Assembly (NCBI GenBank): GCA_964453665.1
Contig: CAYVQT010000027.1
Span: 1 to 43,209 of the forward strand
Direction of reading: 5' to 3'
DNA: 43,209 nt
From: DAOUTY01 sp964453665
GTDB lineage: Bacteria > Chloroflexota > Dehalococcoidia > SZUA-161
Positions 16,164 to 24,333 of the stretch are shown one piece after another. The translations under genes were made by a program, and so were the position numbers. Every line of letters starts with the position of its first letter. Within the stretch, counting starts at the first letter, position 1. The notes below the pieces were generated by a model that was not told the DNA's origin, did not search any database, and saw only the letters and a list, made by a program, of their open reading frames with translations.

Positions 16164-17156
16164 ATGGGTTTCGAGTCATTGGACGTAGAGAGGAAAGTAC
16201 TCTCAATACTGAGGGTTTTAAGCGAATGCCAGGAACCTCTGGGGGCCCGGGTTATTGCCCAGCGTCTGAAGGATTATGGCGTCGAACTGGGCGAACGGGC
16301 AGTAAGATACCACCTCAAGCTTATGGATGAGCGCGGGCTGACCATGCTCGTGGGCCGGGATGGTCGACTGCTCACCGGGCAGGGAGAGGAAGAGCTTGAT
16401 AGTGCTCTGGTTAAAGACAAGGTCGGCCTGGCCATATCCCGGATTGAGTTGCTTGCTTTTCGCACCAGCTTTGATTACGAAAACCGTCGCGGTATGATCC
16501 CTGTAAATATCTCGCTTTTTCCCAAAGATAGGTTCAGCAGGGCACTACGGGCAATGAGGCCTGCTTTCGAAGAGGGTTTTTGCGTCAGTGATCTGGTAGC
16601 TATAGCCCAGGAGGGAGAATATATAGGTGATTTCGCGGTTCCTGAAGGCATGACAGGACTCGCTACTCTATGCAGCATTGCGATGAACGGCGCCCTGCTC
16701 AAGGCCGGTGTTCCAATGGATTCCAGGTTCGGTGGAATACTTCAGATGCGGAATCACATACCCCTCCGTTTCGTGGAACTTATTCATTATGCCGGATCAT
16801 CCCTCGACCCTTCGGAGGTATTCATCAGGGCCAGGATGACCTCTGTGAAAGAGGCGACGAAGAGTGGCAACGGTAAAATACTGGCCAACTTCCGTGAGAT
16901 TCCAGCCCTCTGCCGCGAGACGGCAGAGGAGGTAGTTGCCAGGCTGAGAGAAGCCGGATTGAGAGGCCTGCTGGTAATGGGCAACACCAGCGAGCCAGTT
17001 TGTGAAATCCCGGTGGAGCTTAATCGAATCGGGATGATACTCCTGGGTGGGATGAATCCCGTAGCTGCCGCAGAGGAGTCCGGTATCGAGGCTCAAAACC
17101 ATGCCATGTGCACTGTAATAGAGTATCAGCAACTTACTAGATTTGAGGAGTTGTAG
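16164..17156 (+). CDS. NrpR-like regulator, copy 1 (winged helix plus NrpR/DUF128 domain)
   Basis: A 330-residue regulator. Residues 8-70 form the winged helix (RNase-R-type, HTH_12), with helices around LSILRVLSECQEPLGARVIAQRL and the wing at LVGRDGRLLT. Residues about 85-325 are one NrpR (DUF128) domain with RGMIPVNISLFPKD, FCVSDLVAI, GLATLCSIAMNGALLKAGVP, FGGILQMRN and GMILLGGMNPVAAAEE. In methanogens NrpR represses nitrogen genes and is released by 2-oxoglutarate. The stop directly abuts hisF, and the promoter overlaps a likely operator, so autoregulation of the whole operon is likely. It is nearly collinear with copy 2. Confidence 0.85.
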   Translation: MGFESLDVERKVLSILRVLSECQEPLGARVIAQRLKDYGVELGERAVRYHLKLMDERGLTMLVGRDGRLLTGQGEEELDSALVKDKVGLAISRIELLAFRTSFDYENRRGMIPVNISLFPKDRFSRALRAMRPAFEEGFCVSDLVAIAQEGEYIGDFAVPEGMTGLATLCSIAMNGALLKAGVPMDSRFGGILQMRNHIPLRFVELIHYAGSSLDPSEVFIRARMTSVKEATKSGNGKILANFREIPALCRETAEEVVARLREAGLRGLLVMGNTSEPVCEIPVELNRIGMILLGGMNPVAAAEESGIEAQNHAMCTVIEYQQLTRFEEL

Positions 17157-17927
17157 ATGGAGAAGGTGAGAATTATACCCTGTCTGGATGTGAAGGATGG
17201 TAGAGTGGTTAAAGGTGTGAACTTTGTCAATTTGAGGGACGCCCGTGACCCGGTTGAGGCGGCAGAAGCTTATTGCCGTGAAGGTGCGGATGAGCTGGTT
17301 TTCCTCGATATTTTCGCCACTGTAGAGAACAGAAAGACGAGATTAGAGTGGGTTAAAAAGGTAAGTGACGTTGTTACGATCCCATTTGCCGTCGGTGGTG
17401 GCATTTCAAGTACCGACGACATGAAGGAATTATTTAAACTGGGGGTAACCAAGGTTTCAATCAACACCTCCGCAGTCAAGAACCCTGACCTGATAAGAGA
17501 AGCCTCCAGGGAATTTGGAAAGGGAAAACTCGTCATTGCCATAGACGGGAGAAAGCATTCTCCCGGAAATAGCCTGCCCGGGTTGGAGGTGGTGATTAAG
17601 AGCGGTACCGAAGGAACAGGGCTTGACATTGTTAATTGGGCGAAAAAGGTGGAAGAACTGGGCGCAGGAGAGATACTGCTCACCAGCAAGGACGCAGACG
17701 GTACCAAAGAAGGCTACGACCTGGAGATGACAAAAGCGGTTGCCGAAGCTGTGTCTATCCCCGTTACTGCTTCAGGAGGCGCAGGTACACTCGAGCACCT
17801 CTACGAAGGGGTGGTTATCGGTAAAGCGTCAGCCGTCCTGGCCGCATCTATCTTCCATTTCGGAGAGATATCGATACCGCAGGCGAAGCGCTACCTCAAA
17901 GATAAAGGGCTTCCTGTAGAAATCTAA
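17157..17927 (+). CDS. hisF: HisF-type imidazole glycerol phosphate synthase cyclase subunit
   Basis: A 256-residue (beta/alpha)8 barrel very close to HisF. Both catalytic aspartates are present: D11 in IPCLDVKDGR and D130 in VIAIDGRK. The phosphate sites GGGISS and ASGGAGTLEH are present, as are the residues forming the ammonia gate in known HisF (R5, E46, K99, E167). The normal partner HisH (glutaminase) and all other his genes are absent here; it is placed between NrpR and the hydroxyglutarate oxidase with no gap. It may be the cell's histidine HisF displaced from its cluster or a paralogue with another role. Confidence 0.9.
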   Translation: MEKVRIIPCLDVKDGRVVKGVNFVNLRDARDPVEAAEAYCREGADELVFLDIFATVENRKTRLEWVKKVSDVVTIPFAVGGGISSTDDMKELFKLGVTKVSINTSAVKNPDLIREASREFGKGKLVIAIDGRKHSPGNSLPGLEVVIKSGTEGTGLDIVNWAKKVEELGAGEILLTSKDADGTKEGYDLEMTKAVAEAVSIPVTASGGAGTLEHLYEGVVIGKASAVLAASIFHFGEISIPQAKRYLKDKGLPVEI

Positions 17928-17936
17928 CGGAGAGAT

Positions 17937-19061
17937 GTGACATCCACAGTGATTACCATAATTGGTGCCGGTGTAGTCGGTCTGGCTGTGGCTGCTCAAC
18001 TGGCAGGAAAATACGGCGATGTTTATATACTGGAGAAGAACGAGGGGTTCGGACAAGAAACAAGCAGCAGGAACAGCGAGACCATTCACGCCGGCATTTA
18101 CTACCGTGAAGGTTCACTGAAGGCAGAGACATGCGTTGCAGGCAATGCCCTGCTCTACGAACTCTGCCAGCAATACGGAATACCCTGTCGGAAAACGGGC
18201 AAACTCGTCGTCGCAACCGGAGATGCGGAAATCGGGCCACTGGAGGCACTGCTGGAACAGGGGAAAAAGAATGGGGCCCGAGACCTGGCAATGCTCTCAA
18301 GCAAAGAGGTTAAAACACTGGAACCGAATGTTGAGGCGATCGCCGCAATTTTATCGCCTTCGAGCGGTGTCATAGACTCGTATGCTTTGATGAAATTCTT
18401 TCTTAACAGAGCAAAAGAACAGGGTGCCGAGATCGCCTATAAATCAAAGGTTATCGGGATAGAAAGATTAACCGGCGGATATAGAGTCATGGTGGAGAAC
18501 GGTTCCGGGACTTTTACCTTTAATACCGAGACACTGATAAACTGCGGCGGACTGCATTCCGATAGAATCGCTCAGCTTGCGGGAATAGATATAGACCGGG
18601 CGGGATACAAACTACACTACTGTAAAGGGGAATATTTCAGCGTGGGTGGCGGTAAAAGCGGTCTGGTCAAAAGACTGATATATCCGGTGCCGGTACCCGG
18701 CGCAGGAGGAATGGGAATCCATAATGTCTTCGATGTTGAAGGAAGGATGAGGCTGGGACCCAACGCCCGGTATGTAGATGAGATAGATTACAGGGTCGAT
18801 GAGTCGCTAAGAGGGGCGTTCTATAACTCGGTGAAATCGTTTCTCCCTTTCATTGAACACGACGACCTGGAGCCGGAGATGGCAGGAATCAGACCCAAGC
18901 TAGCAGGGCCAGGCGAAGGCTTCAGGGATTTTGTAATCAGACACGAGCAGGATAAAGGATTTCCAGGATTGATAAACTTGATTGGCATCGAATCGCCGGC
19001 GCTAACAAGCGCCCCGGCGATAGCGGAATACGTCGAAGGCCTAGTAAAGGAGATGTTATAG
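17937..19061 (+). CDS. lhgO: L-2-hydroxyglutarate oxidase-like FAD-dependent oxidoreductase
   Basis: A 374-residue DAO-fold flavoprotein. The N-terminal FAD site is ITIIGAGVVGLAVAAQLA, followed by the LhgO/YgaF hallmark SRNSETIHAGIYYREGSLKA and later the segments LINCGGLHSDRIAQLAGI, RLGPNARYVDEIDYRVDES and LIGIESPALTSAPAI. Family members oxidise L-2-hydroxyglutarate to 2-oxoglutarate, passing electrons to quinone or another carrier. GTG at 17937 follows GGAGAG. The stop abuts the nuoE start, so the electrons may go to the NuoEFG-like module. Substrate is inferred from family; a related L-2-hydroxyacid is possible. Confidence 0.85.
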   Translation: MTSTVITIIGAGVVGLAVAAQLAGKYGDVYILEKNEGFGQETSSRNSETIHAGIYYREGSLKAETCVAGNALLYELCQQYGIPCRKTGKLVVATGDAEIGPLEALLEQGKKNGARDLAMLSSKEVKTLEPNVEAIAAILSPSSGVIDSYALMKFFLNRAKEQGAEIAYKSKVIGIERLTGGYRVMVENGSGTFTFNTETLINCGGLHSDRIAQLAGIDIDRAGYKLHYCKGEYFSVGGGKSGLVKRLIYPVPVPGAGGMGIHNVFDVEGRMRLGPNARYVDEIDYRVDESLRGAFYNSVKSFLPFIEHDDLEPEMAGIRPKLAGPGEGFRDFVIRHEQDKGFPGLINLIGIESPALTSAPAIAEYVEGLVKEML

Positions 19062-19592
19062 ATGACAACGCACGCCACAGAACATGATGGGAACCAGGCA
19101 GTTGCCCTTGAGGCGGAAAGCTACCTCGAGAAAGTCACGGAAATAGTCAAGCGCTATAGTGATAACCGCGACAGCTTAATCTCTATACTTCAGGACATCC
19201 AGTCCGAATATCACTACCTGCCTGAGAGTAGTCTGAGAGCGGTGTCGACTCAGTTGGGGCTACCACTGGTGCAAGTCTACGGGGTAGCAACATTTTTCAA
19301 GGCATTCAGCCTCAAGCCCCGCGGCAGGCATATGGTCAGTGTCTGTGCTGGTACTGCTTGCCATGTACGAGGTGCTCCTGCTTTACTCGACGAACTCATT
19401 AGACGACTTGGCATCGAGCCCGGCGACACAACCGAGGATATGCAGTTCTCGCTGGAGGCAGTCAACTGCTTGGGGGCTTGTGCTCTCGGTCCGATAATGG
19501 TCGTAGATGGCGAGTACCACGGCCAGATGAGCCCTGGAAAGGTCAAGAAAGTACTCGTAAAGATGAGGGAGTCCCAAGGGATCGAAGCATGA
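19062..19592 (+). CDS. nuoE: NuoE-type [2Fe-2S] subunit (thioredoxin-like ferredoxin)
   Basis: A 176-residue subunit of the 24-kDa complex I / NAD-dependent hydrogenase family. After a helical N-terminal region (SLISILQDIQSEYHYLP) the thioredoxin-like domain holds four cluster cysteines: C95 and C100 in VCAGTACHVRGA, and C136 and C140 in NCLGACALGP. It normally passes electrons between NuoF and the rest of the enzyme. It overlaps the nuoF start by 4 bp (ATGA). No hydrogenase or membrane complex I subunits are nearby, so it belongs to a soluble NADH module. Confidence 0.92.
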   Translation: MTTHATEHDGNQAVALEAESYLEKVTEIVKRYSDNRDSLISILQDIQSEYHYLPESSLRAVSTQLGLPLVQVYGVATFFKAFSLKPRGRHMVSVCAGTACHVRGAPALLDELIRRLGIEPGDTTEDMQFSLEAVNCLGACALGPIMVVDGEYHGQMSPGKVKKVLVKMRESQGIEA

Positions 19593-21448
19593 AGAAGTTG
19601 AATACAGTAGGAGAGCTTGAAGAGCTGCGAGCGAGCATAGTGCGACAGCGGAAGCCTGAGAAGCTTCGTATTTCTATATGTGGTGGCACCGGTTGTCATG
19701 CATACAACTCCAAAGCCGTCGCCGAAGCACTCAGAAGCGAGATAGAGCGACAAGCTCTGAGCGATCAGGTGGAGCTAAAAGTTACGGGATGCCACGGCTT
19801 CTGCGAGCGCGGGCCGCTGGTAGTGCTGCACCCCCAAAAGGTATTCTATCAGCGCGTTACCCCGGAAGATGCCCCCGCAATAGTCACAGAGACAGTCCTG
19901 CAAGGCAATCTAATCGACAGGCTTCTTTATGTTGACCCTGTTAGCGGAAAAGTGGCCCGTTCGGAAAATGAGGTCCCCTTCTATAAGGGGCAGCAGAGAC
20001 TTGTCTTTGGCAATAACGGTGTGATCGACCCTACAAACATAGACGACTACCTCGCCATAGGTGGTTACTCCGCAGTATCCAAAGCGCTCTTCGATATGGA
20101 GCCTATGGGAATAATCGATGAAATAAGACAATCCGGGTTGCGCGGTCGCGGCGGCGGAGGTTTTCCCACTGCCAGAAAATTGGACTCCTGTCGCAGCGCC
20201 CCGTCGCTGGATGAAGTGCGTTACGTTATCTGCAACGCCGATGAGGGTGACCCCGGCGCTTATATGGACAGGAGCCTCCTCGAAGGGAATCCCCACAGCG
20301 TCATAGAAGGGATGATAATCGGGGCGTACGCAGTCGGGTCACACGATGGATATGTCTATGTCAGGCATGAATATCCCCTTGCTGTAGCAAACCTGGGTAT
20401 AGCGCTGGATCAAGCGCGTGAATACAGCCTTCTCGGGGATAACATCCTGGGCTCTGGCTTCAACTTTGACATCAAGATCTCACGCGGTGGAGGTGCCTTC
20501 ATCTGCGGCGAATCGACCGCGCTCATGGCATCACTTGAAGGCAAGATAGGCGAGCCACGGCCCAAGCATGTTCATACTGTGACGAGCGGACTTAACGGCA
20601 AGCCGTCCAATCTCAACAATGTCGAGACCTGGGCGAACGTGCCTCTGATAATAAACAATGGCGCCGACTGGTATTCACAGATCGGCACCGAGGCGAGCAA
20701 AGGTACCAAGATATTCTCACTGGTCGGAAAGATAAACAACACAGGGCTGGTTGAAGTGCCGATGGGCATTACCCTGAGAGAGATAATCTACGACATCGGA
20801 GGTGGTATACCCAATGGCAAGAGGTTCAAGGCTGTGCAAACGGGTGGGCCATCAGGTGGCTGTATCCCCGAGAGCCTGATTGACCTGCAGGTTGATTTCG
20901 ACAAGCTGACCGAGGCGGGGTCAATGATGGGCTCCGGCGGCATGATTGTTATGGACGAAAGCACCTGCATGGTAGACCTGGCGAAGTACTTTACCAGATT
21001 CCTTACCGAGGAATCCTGTGGTAAGTGCGTTCCCTGCCGGGAAGGCCTGGACAGGATGCTCGATATCCTGATCGATATCACAGAAGGGCGGGGTAAGGAA
21101 GAAGATATTGATCTTCTGCAAGAACTTGGCGAAGTGATAAAGGAGACTGCACTCTGTGCTCTTGGCGGAACTGCTCCTAACCCTGTTCTCTCTACCATCA
21201 GATATTTCCGCGATGAATACGAGGCCCATATAAAGGATGGCCGCTGCCCGGCGGGTGTTTGCAAGGCGCTCATCAGCTTCACCATCGATGAGGACAAGTG
21301 CACCGGCTGTGGAGTTTGCGCCAGAGAGTGTCCGCAGGAGGCAATATCTGGCGAGAAGAAATTGCCGCATACAATCGACCAGGTTAAGTGCATCAAATGC
21401 GGCCTCTGCCGCGATAGCTGCAAGTTTGATGCGATCATAGTCTCGTGA
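19589..21448 (+). CDS. nuoF: NuoF-type NADH-binding flavoprotein with N-terminal [2Fe-2S] and C-terminal 2[4Fe-4S] domains
   Basis: A 619-residue protein of the HndC/HydB arrangement. Residues 25-110 form a [2Fe-2S] thioredoxin-like domain (C31, C36, C68, C72). The central 51-kDa domain has the FMN/NADH motifs RGRGGGGFPTARK, NADEGDPGAYMDR and FICGESTALMASLEG, and the N3 cluster motif ESCGKCVPCREG. The C-terminal end is a ferredoxin with CTGCGVCARECP and CIKCGLCRDSC. It should oxidise NADH or reduce NAD+ and share electrons through six or so centres. ATG at 19589 overlaps the nuoE stop; a longer upstream frame is inside nuoE and was rejected. This layout is common in electron-bifurcating enzymes. 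Confidence 0.93.
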   Translation: MKKLNTVGELEELRASIVRQRKPEKLRISICGGTGCHAYNSKAVAEALRSEIERQALSDQVELKVTGCHGFCERGPLVVLHPQKVFYQRVTPEDAPAIVTETVLQGNLIDRLLYVDPVSGKVARSENEVPFYKGQQRLVFGNNGVIDPTNIDDYLAIGGYSAVSKALFDMEPMGIIDEIRQSGLRGRGGGGFPTARKLDSCRSAPSLDEVRYVICNADEGDPGAYMDRSLLEGNPHSVIEGMIIGAYAVGSHDGYVYVRHEYPLAVANLGIALDQAREYSLLGDNILGSGFNFDIKISRGGGAFICGESTALMASLEGKIGEPRPKHVHTVTSGLNGKPSNLNNVETWANVPLIINNGADWYSQIGTEASKGTKIFSLVGKINNTGLVEVPMGITLREIIYDIGGGIPNGKRFKAVQTGGPSGGCIPESLIDLQVDFDKLTEAGSMMGSGGMIVMDESTCMVDLAKYFTRFLTEESCGKCVPCREGLDRMLDILIDITEGRGKEEDIDLLQELGEVIKETALCALGGTAPNPVLSTIRYFRDEYEAHIKDGRCPAGVCKALISFTIDEDKCTGCGVCARECPQEAISGEKKLPHTIDQVKCIKCGLCRDSCKFDAIIVS

Positions 21449-21460
21449 AGAGGAAAAAGT

Positions 21461-22126
21461 ATGATTGAATTGACGATTGATGGAATCAACACCAGAGCTT
21501 CAGAAGGGACTACCGTCCTCGAAGCGGCAAGAGAAATGGGCATTATCATTCCAACGCTATGCTACCACGAGGGCCTCAGTCCCTATGGTGCGTGCCGCGT
21601 ATGCATAGTTGAGGTAGTCAAAGGCAATGGCTCATCACTTGAAGCCTCTTGTACACTGCCCGTTGAACAGGGACAAGTGATCGTAACAAATTCAGAGAAG
21701 GTGAGAAAAGCGCGCAGGGTCATCATGGAATTGCTGCTATCTTCTTGCCCAAACTCCAAGACGCTGCAAGACATGGCTTCAAATATGGGGATCAATAACA
21801 TTCGTTTCAAAATAAAGGACCGGGGCTGCATTCTCTGCGGTCTTTGCGTGCGCTATTGTAAAGAGCAGATGCAGTCCGGCGGAATCGGCTTCATTGGCCG
21901 CGGCATATCACGGAAGGTGGCAACCGCTTTTGATACAACTCCAGAGGAGTGCCGCAACTGCGGCGGCTGTGAGTGGATATGCCCGGTTTGCGAGCGAGCC
22001 TGTACCGCAGACAACCTCGTAGGTGGCCTGTGCGGAGGATGCCAGAACGTCGTACCTGTAGAGACTTGCCCGGTATGCGTGAGGTGTTCAGAGAGCGTCG
22101 GCCCCCACGGCCACAGGGTCTACTAG
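21461..22126 (+). CDS. HoxU/NuoG N-terminal-like iron-sulfur protein with Cys-rich tail
   Basis: A 221-residue electron-transfer protein. Residues 1-75 are a plant-type [2Fe-2S] ferredoxin (C34, C45, C48, C64 in CYHEGLSPYGACRVC ... SCTLP). The complex I N5 motif (His plus three Cys) is missing: the region reads LLLSSCPNSKTLQ. Two [4Fe-4S] motifs follow (CILCGLCVRYC, C123-C133; CRNCGGCEWIC, C164-C174). The last 45 residues add seven more cysteines (C177 to C209), an unusual extension that could hold another cluster or zinc. It lies 12 bp after nuoF and probably connects it to the downstream flavoprotein. Confidence 0.82.
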   Translation: MIELTIDGINTRASEGTTVLEAAREMGIIIPTLCYHEGLSPYGACRVCIVEVVKGNGSSLEASCTLPVEQGQVIVTNSEKVRKARRVIMELLLSSCPNSKTLQDMASNMGINNIRFKIKDRGCILCGLCVRYCKEQMQSGGIGFIGRGISRKVATAFDTTPEECRNCGGCEWICPVCERACTADNLVGGLCGGCQNVVPVETCPVCVRCSESVGPHGHRVY

Positions 22127-22178
22127 CAGCACGATCGGTAAATCGTGTAACTTAGAAAAGGGAATACGGAGGTAATAA

Positions 22179-23756
22179 ATGACACTGACAAGGTACAACG
22201 CTACAGCATCGACATTAACTAAGAATAGGACGGGGGGCGACTGGTGCCCGATTAGCGGTATGTGCGTCACCTGCGTAGAAGGCTGCATCGGCATGTGCGA
22301 AATAGGCAAGAGCGCGTACCGCGGCCACGAGGTTATCTATCCACAGCCATTCGGCATCATTACCACTGCATCACAAAAGGATTACCCCGTCGACCTGTCC
22401 CACTTCAACATAATGGGAACGGCCGTAGGAGCAGTAGGCGTGGAAGAAGACTCCGATAAGGCTATTTTCCCCAACGTCGATCTTGAGACCACGCTTGGGC
22501 AGGATAAGGGAATAAAGCTGCGCCTGCCGATCGTCATTCCCGGTCTGGGTTCCACCAACATCGCCGGTCAAAACTGGGATGGTCTGGCAATCGGCTCCGC
22601 ATTGTCAGGCACAGCGCTAACCATAGGTGAGAATGTCTGTGGAATGGATATCGACTCGAAGATAGAGAAAGGGAAGGTAACTCATTCCCCCGACCTTGAG
22701 AGGCGGGTGAAGCTCTTCAAGGACTGGCAGCGCGATGGTTACGGGGCTATCGTCGTGCAGGCAAATGTGGAAGACAGCCGTCTCGGTGTACTACAATATG
22801 CTATAGATAAGCTCGGGGCTGATGTCGTGGAGTTGAAATGGGGGCAAGGAGCCAAGGATATCGGTGGTGAGGTCAAGATAAAGAACCTTAACAAGGCACG
22901 GCTTCTCAAGCAACGGGGCTATATCGTTCTTCCCGACCCACTCGATGACAACATCGTTAATGAGTTCAATCAGGGGGTCTTCACTGAGTTCGAAAGACAC
23001 TCCAGGGTTGGCATGGTAACCAAGGAGGGTTTTCTCGACACCGTCAGCCAGTTGCGCAAGGCGGGCGCCAGATACGTGTCGCTTAAGACGGGAGCCTACC
23101 GTCCCGCGGATCTCGCCAGGGCGGTCAAGTTCAGTTCCCTGGCCGGAATAGACTACCTCACAGTCGATGCCGCGGGCGGCGGCACCGGTATGAGCCCCTG
23201 GCGTATGATGAACGAGTGGGGCGTACCCGGCATCGAGTTGTGGTCACTACTCCATCAATACTGCAATCGTCTGGCGGAGAAAGGCGAACACGTCCCAGAC
23301 GTCATACTTGCCGGTGGGTTTGTCCTGGAAGACCAGATATTCAAAGGCCTGGCAATAGGTTCACCGTATGTGAAAGCGATAGGCATGGCAAGAGCTCCGC
23401 TCGCTGCTGCAATGGTTGGCAAGACGATTGGAGAGAGTATTGTAAGCGGGCAGCTTCCCGTTTACCTCCAGCGCTTCGGCAAGACAAGGGAGTCCATATT
23501 TATTACCGCAGAGAACCTGAAAAGGGAATACGGTAAGGACTACGAGAAAATTCCCACCTCCGCAATCGGGCTGTATACATACTACGAGCGTCTCGCCCAG
23601 GGCCTGCGCCAGCTAATGTCCGGGAGTCGCAAGTTTGCCCTGCAGTACATCGACCGCAACGATATAGTAGCTCTCACTCCTGAGGCGGCGAATATCTCAG
23701 GCATCGCCTATGTTATGGAGGCAGACAAGGAAGAGGCAGCCCGTATAATAGGATAG
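22179..23756 (+). CDS. Divergent glutamate-synthase-like FMN protein, copy 1
   Basis: A 525-residue cytosolic flavoprotein with the GltB synthase (FMN) barrel: GENVCGMD, VELKWGQGAKDIGGE, YLTVDAAGGGTGMSPWRMMNEWG, ILAGGF and GLAIGSPYVKAIGMA. Classical GltB has KIAQGAKPGEGG at the matching site, and its CX5CX4C motif for a 3Fe-4S cluster is absent here. Instead the N terminus has cysteines at C23, C29, C32, C36 and C40 (CX2CX3CX3C), a likely Fe-S site. The glutaminase domain is also absent. A strong site (GGAGG) precedes ATG. As the last gene after NuoEF and HoxU, it could use NADH-derived electrons, for reductive amination of 2-oxoglutarate or another reaction. Confidence 0.8.
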   Translation: MTLTRYNATASTLTKNRTGGDWCPISGMCVTCVEGCIGMCEIGKSAYRGHEVIYPQPFGIITTASQKDYPVDLSHFNIMGTAVGAVGVEEDSDKAIFPNVDLETTLGQDKGIKLRLPIVIPGLGSTNIAGQNWDGLAIGSALSGTALTIGENVCGMDIDSKIEKGKVTHSPDLERRVKLFKDWQRDGYGAIVVQANVEDSRLGVLQYAIDKLGADVVELKWGQGAKDIGGEVKIKNLNKARLLKQRGYIVLPDPLDDNIVNEFNQGVFTEFERHSRVGMVTKEGFLDTVSQLRKAGARYVSLKTGAYRPADLARAVKFSSLAGIDYLTVDAAGGGTGMSPWRMMNEWGVPGIELWSLLHQYCNRLAEKGEHVPDVILAGGFVLEDQIFKGLAIGSPYVKAIGMARAPLAAAMVGKTIGESIVSGQLPVYLQRFGKTRESIFITAENLKREYGKDYEKIPTSAIGLYTYYERLAQGLRQLMSGSRKFALQYIDRNDIVALTPEAANISGIAYVMEADKEEAARIIG

Positions 23757-23823
23757 AAGCACAACCAGCCAGCTAACTGCCTTTAGGGGCTATTTGGCCA
23801 TAAAATTCAGTTTTTATTATACA

Positions 23824-23855
23824 AAACCTGGCTCCAACATATTAGAGCCAGGTTT
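23824..23855 (+). terminator. Hairpin after the operon
   Basis: An 11-bp perfect stem, AAACCTGGCTC (23824-23834) and its complement (23845-23855), with a 10-nt loop, ends in TTT, 68 bp after the stop codon. The following sequence is not T-rich, so strength is uncertain; preceding TTTTTATTATA could make it act in the reverse direction too. Confidence 0.6.
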
Positions 23856-24103
23856 CCCATCCTGCTGGCAAAGGCCGTCAGTCACACTCTTCAAGGGCCA
23901 CGTCAATTACTCATCAGGCGGCAACTTAACCGGTCTTTATTTCCGCTTATCTGAGTAGCTCGTTGCTCAGAAACCCAAAACACCCCATCATCCGTTGAGG
24001 CCGGCCGCTATATCCGGACTCCGCCGACCCTTACAAATCACTCATGTTGATCGCAATTCGGTTTAATAGAACTATAGCTTGAGTTAAATTTCCGGATAAA
24101 GGC

Positions 24104-24132
24104 TTGACAACCAGTGGTATATGTGGTAAATT
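24104..24132 (+). promoter_or_regulatory. Promoter of nrpR2
   Basis: A perfect TTGACA (24104-24109), a 17-bp spacer and TAAATT (24127-24132). Predicted start near 24139, giving a leader of almost 200 nt before the ATG at 24334. No ORF was seen in the leader. Confidence 0.65.
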
Positions 24133-24141
24133 ATGGCATAC

Positions 24142-24155
24142 GGCAATCGGATTCC
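24142..24155 (+). promoter_or_regulatory. Candidate NrpR operator GGCA-N6-TTCC, second copy
   Basis: GGCA-atcgga-TTCC just after the predicted start. With flanks it aligns to the nrpR1 site over 21 bp at 15 positions, including GGCAA and TTCCTA. Two independent promoters carrying the same element make a shared repressor likely. Confidence 0.5.
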
Positions 24156-24333
24156 TATCTCCTTATCGTTTATATGGGAACCGCATGACTGAACAGCGTA
24201 AAAGGTAAAGTGGCGTTCCTCACGTGTCGAAGTCTAGCCGCCGCTACTCCGGGGAATATGTTGTAGACATCGAGGCAAAGAAAGCGTGAGGTGTCATTTG
24301 GAGGTTTTAGATTAAACAGGAAAGGATTGTGCC

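Noticed and set aside
19478..19588. Longer N terminus for nuoF
   Set aside because: It lies inside nuoE in another frame; the ATG at 19589 overlaps the nuoE stop and gives the usual NuoF N-terminal domain.
20788..21549. Long minus-strand frame of 253 codons
   Set aside because: It lies wholly over nuoF and the HoxU-like gene, whose motifs are unmistakable; its translation is Ser/Pro-rich without domains.
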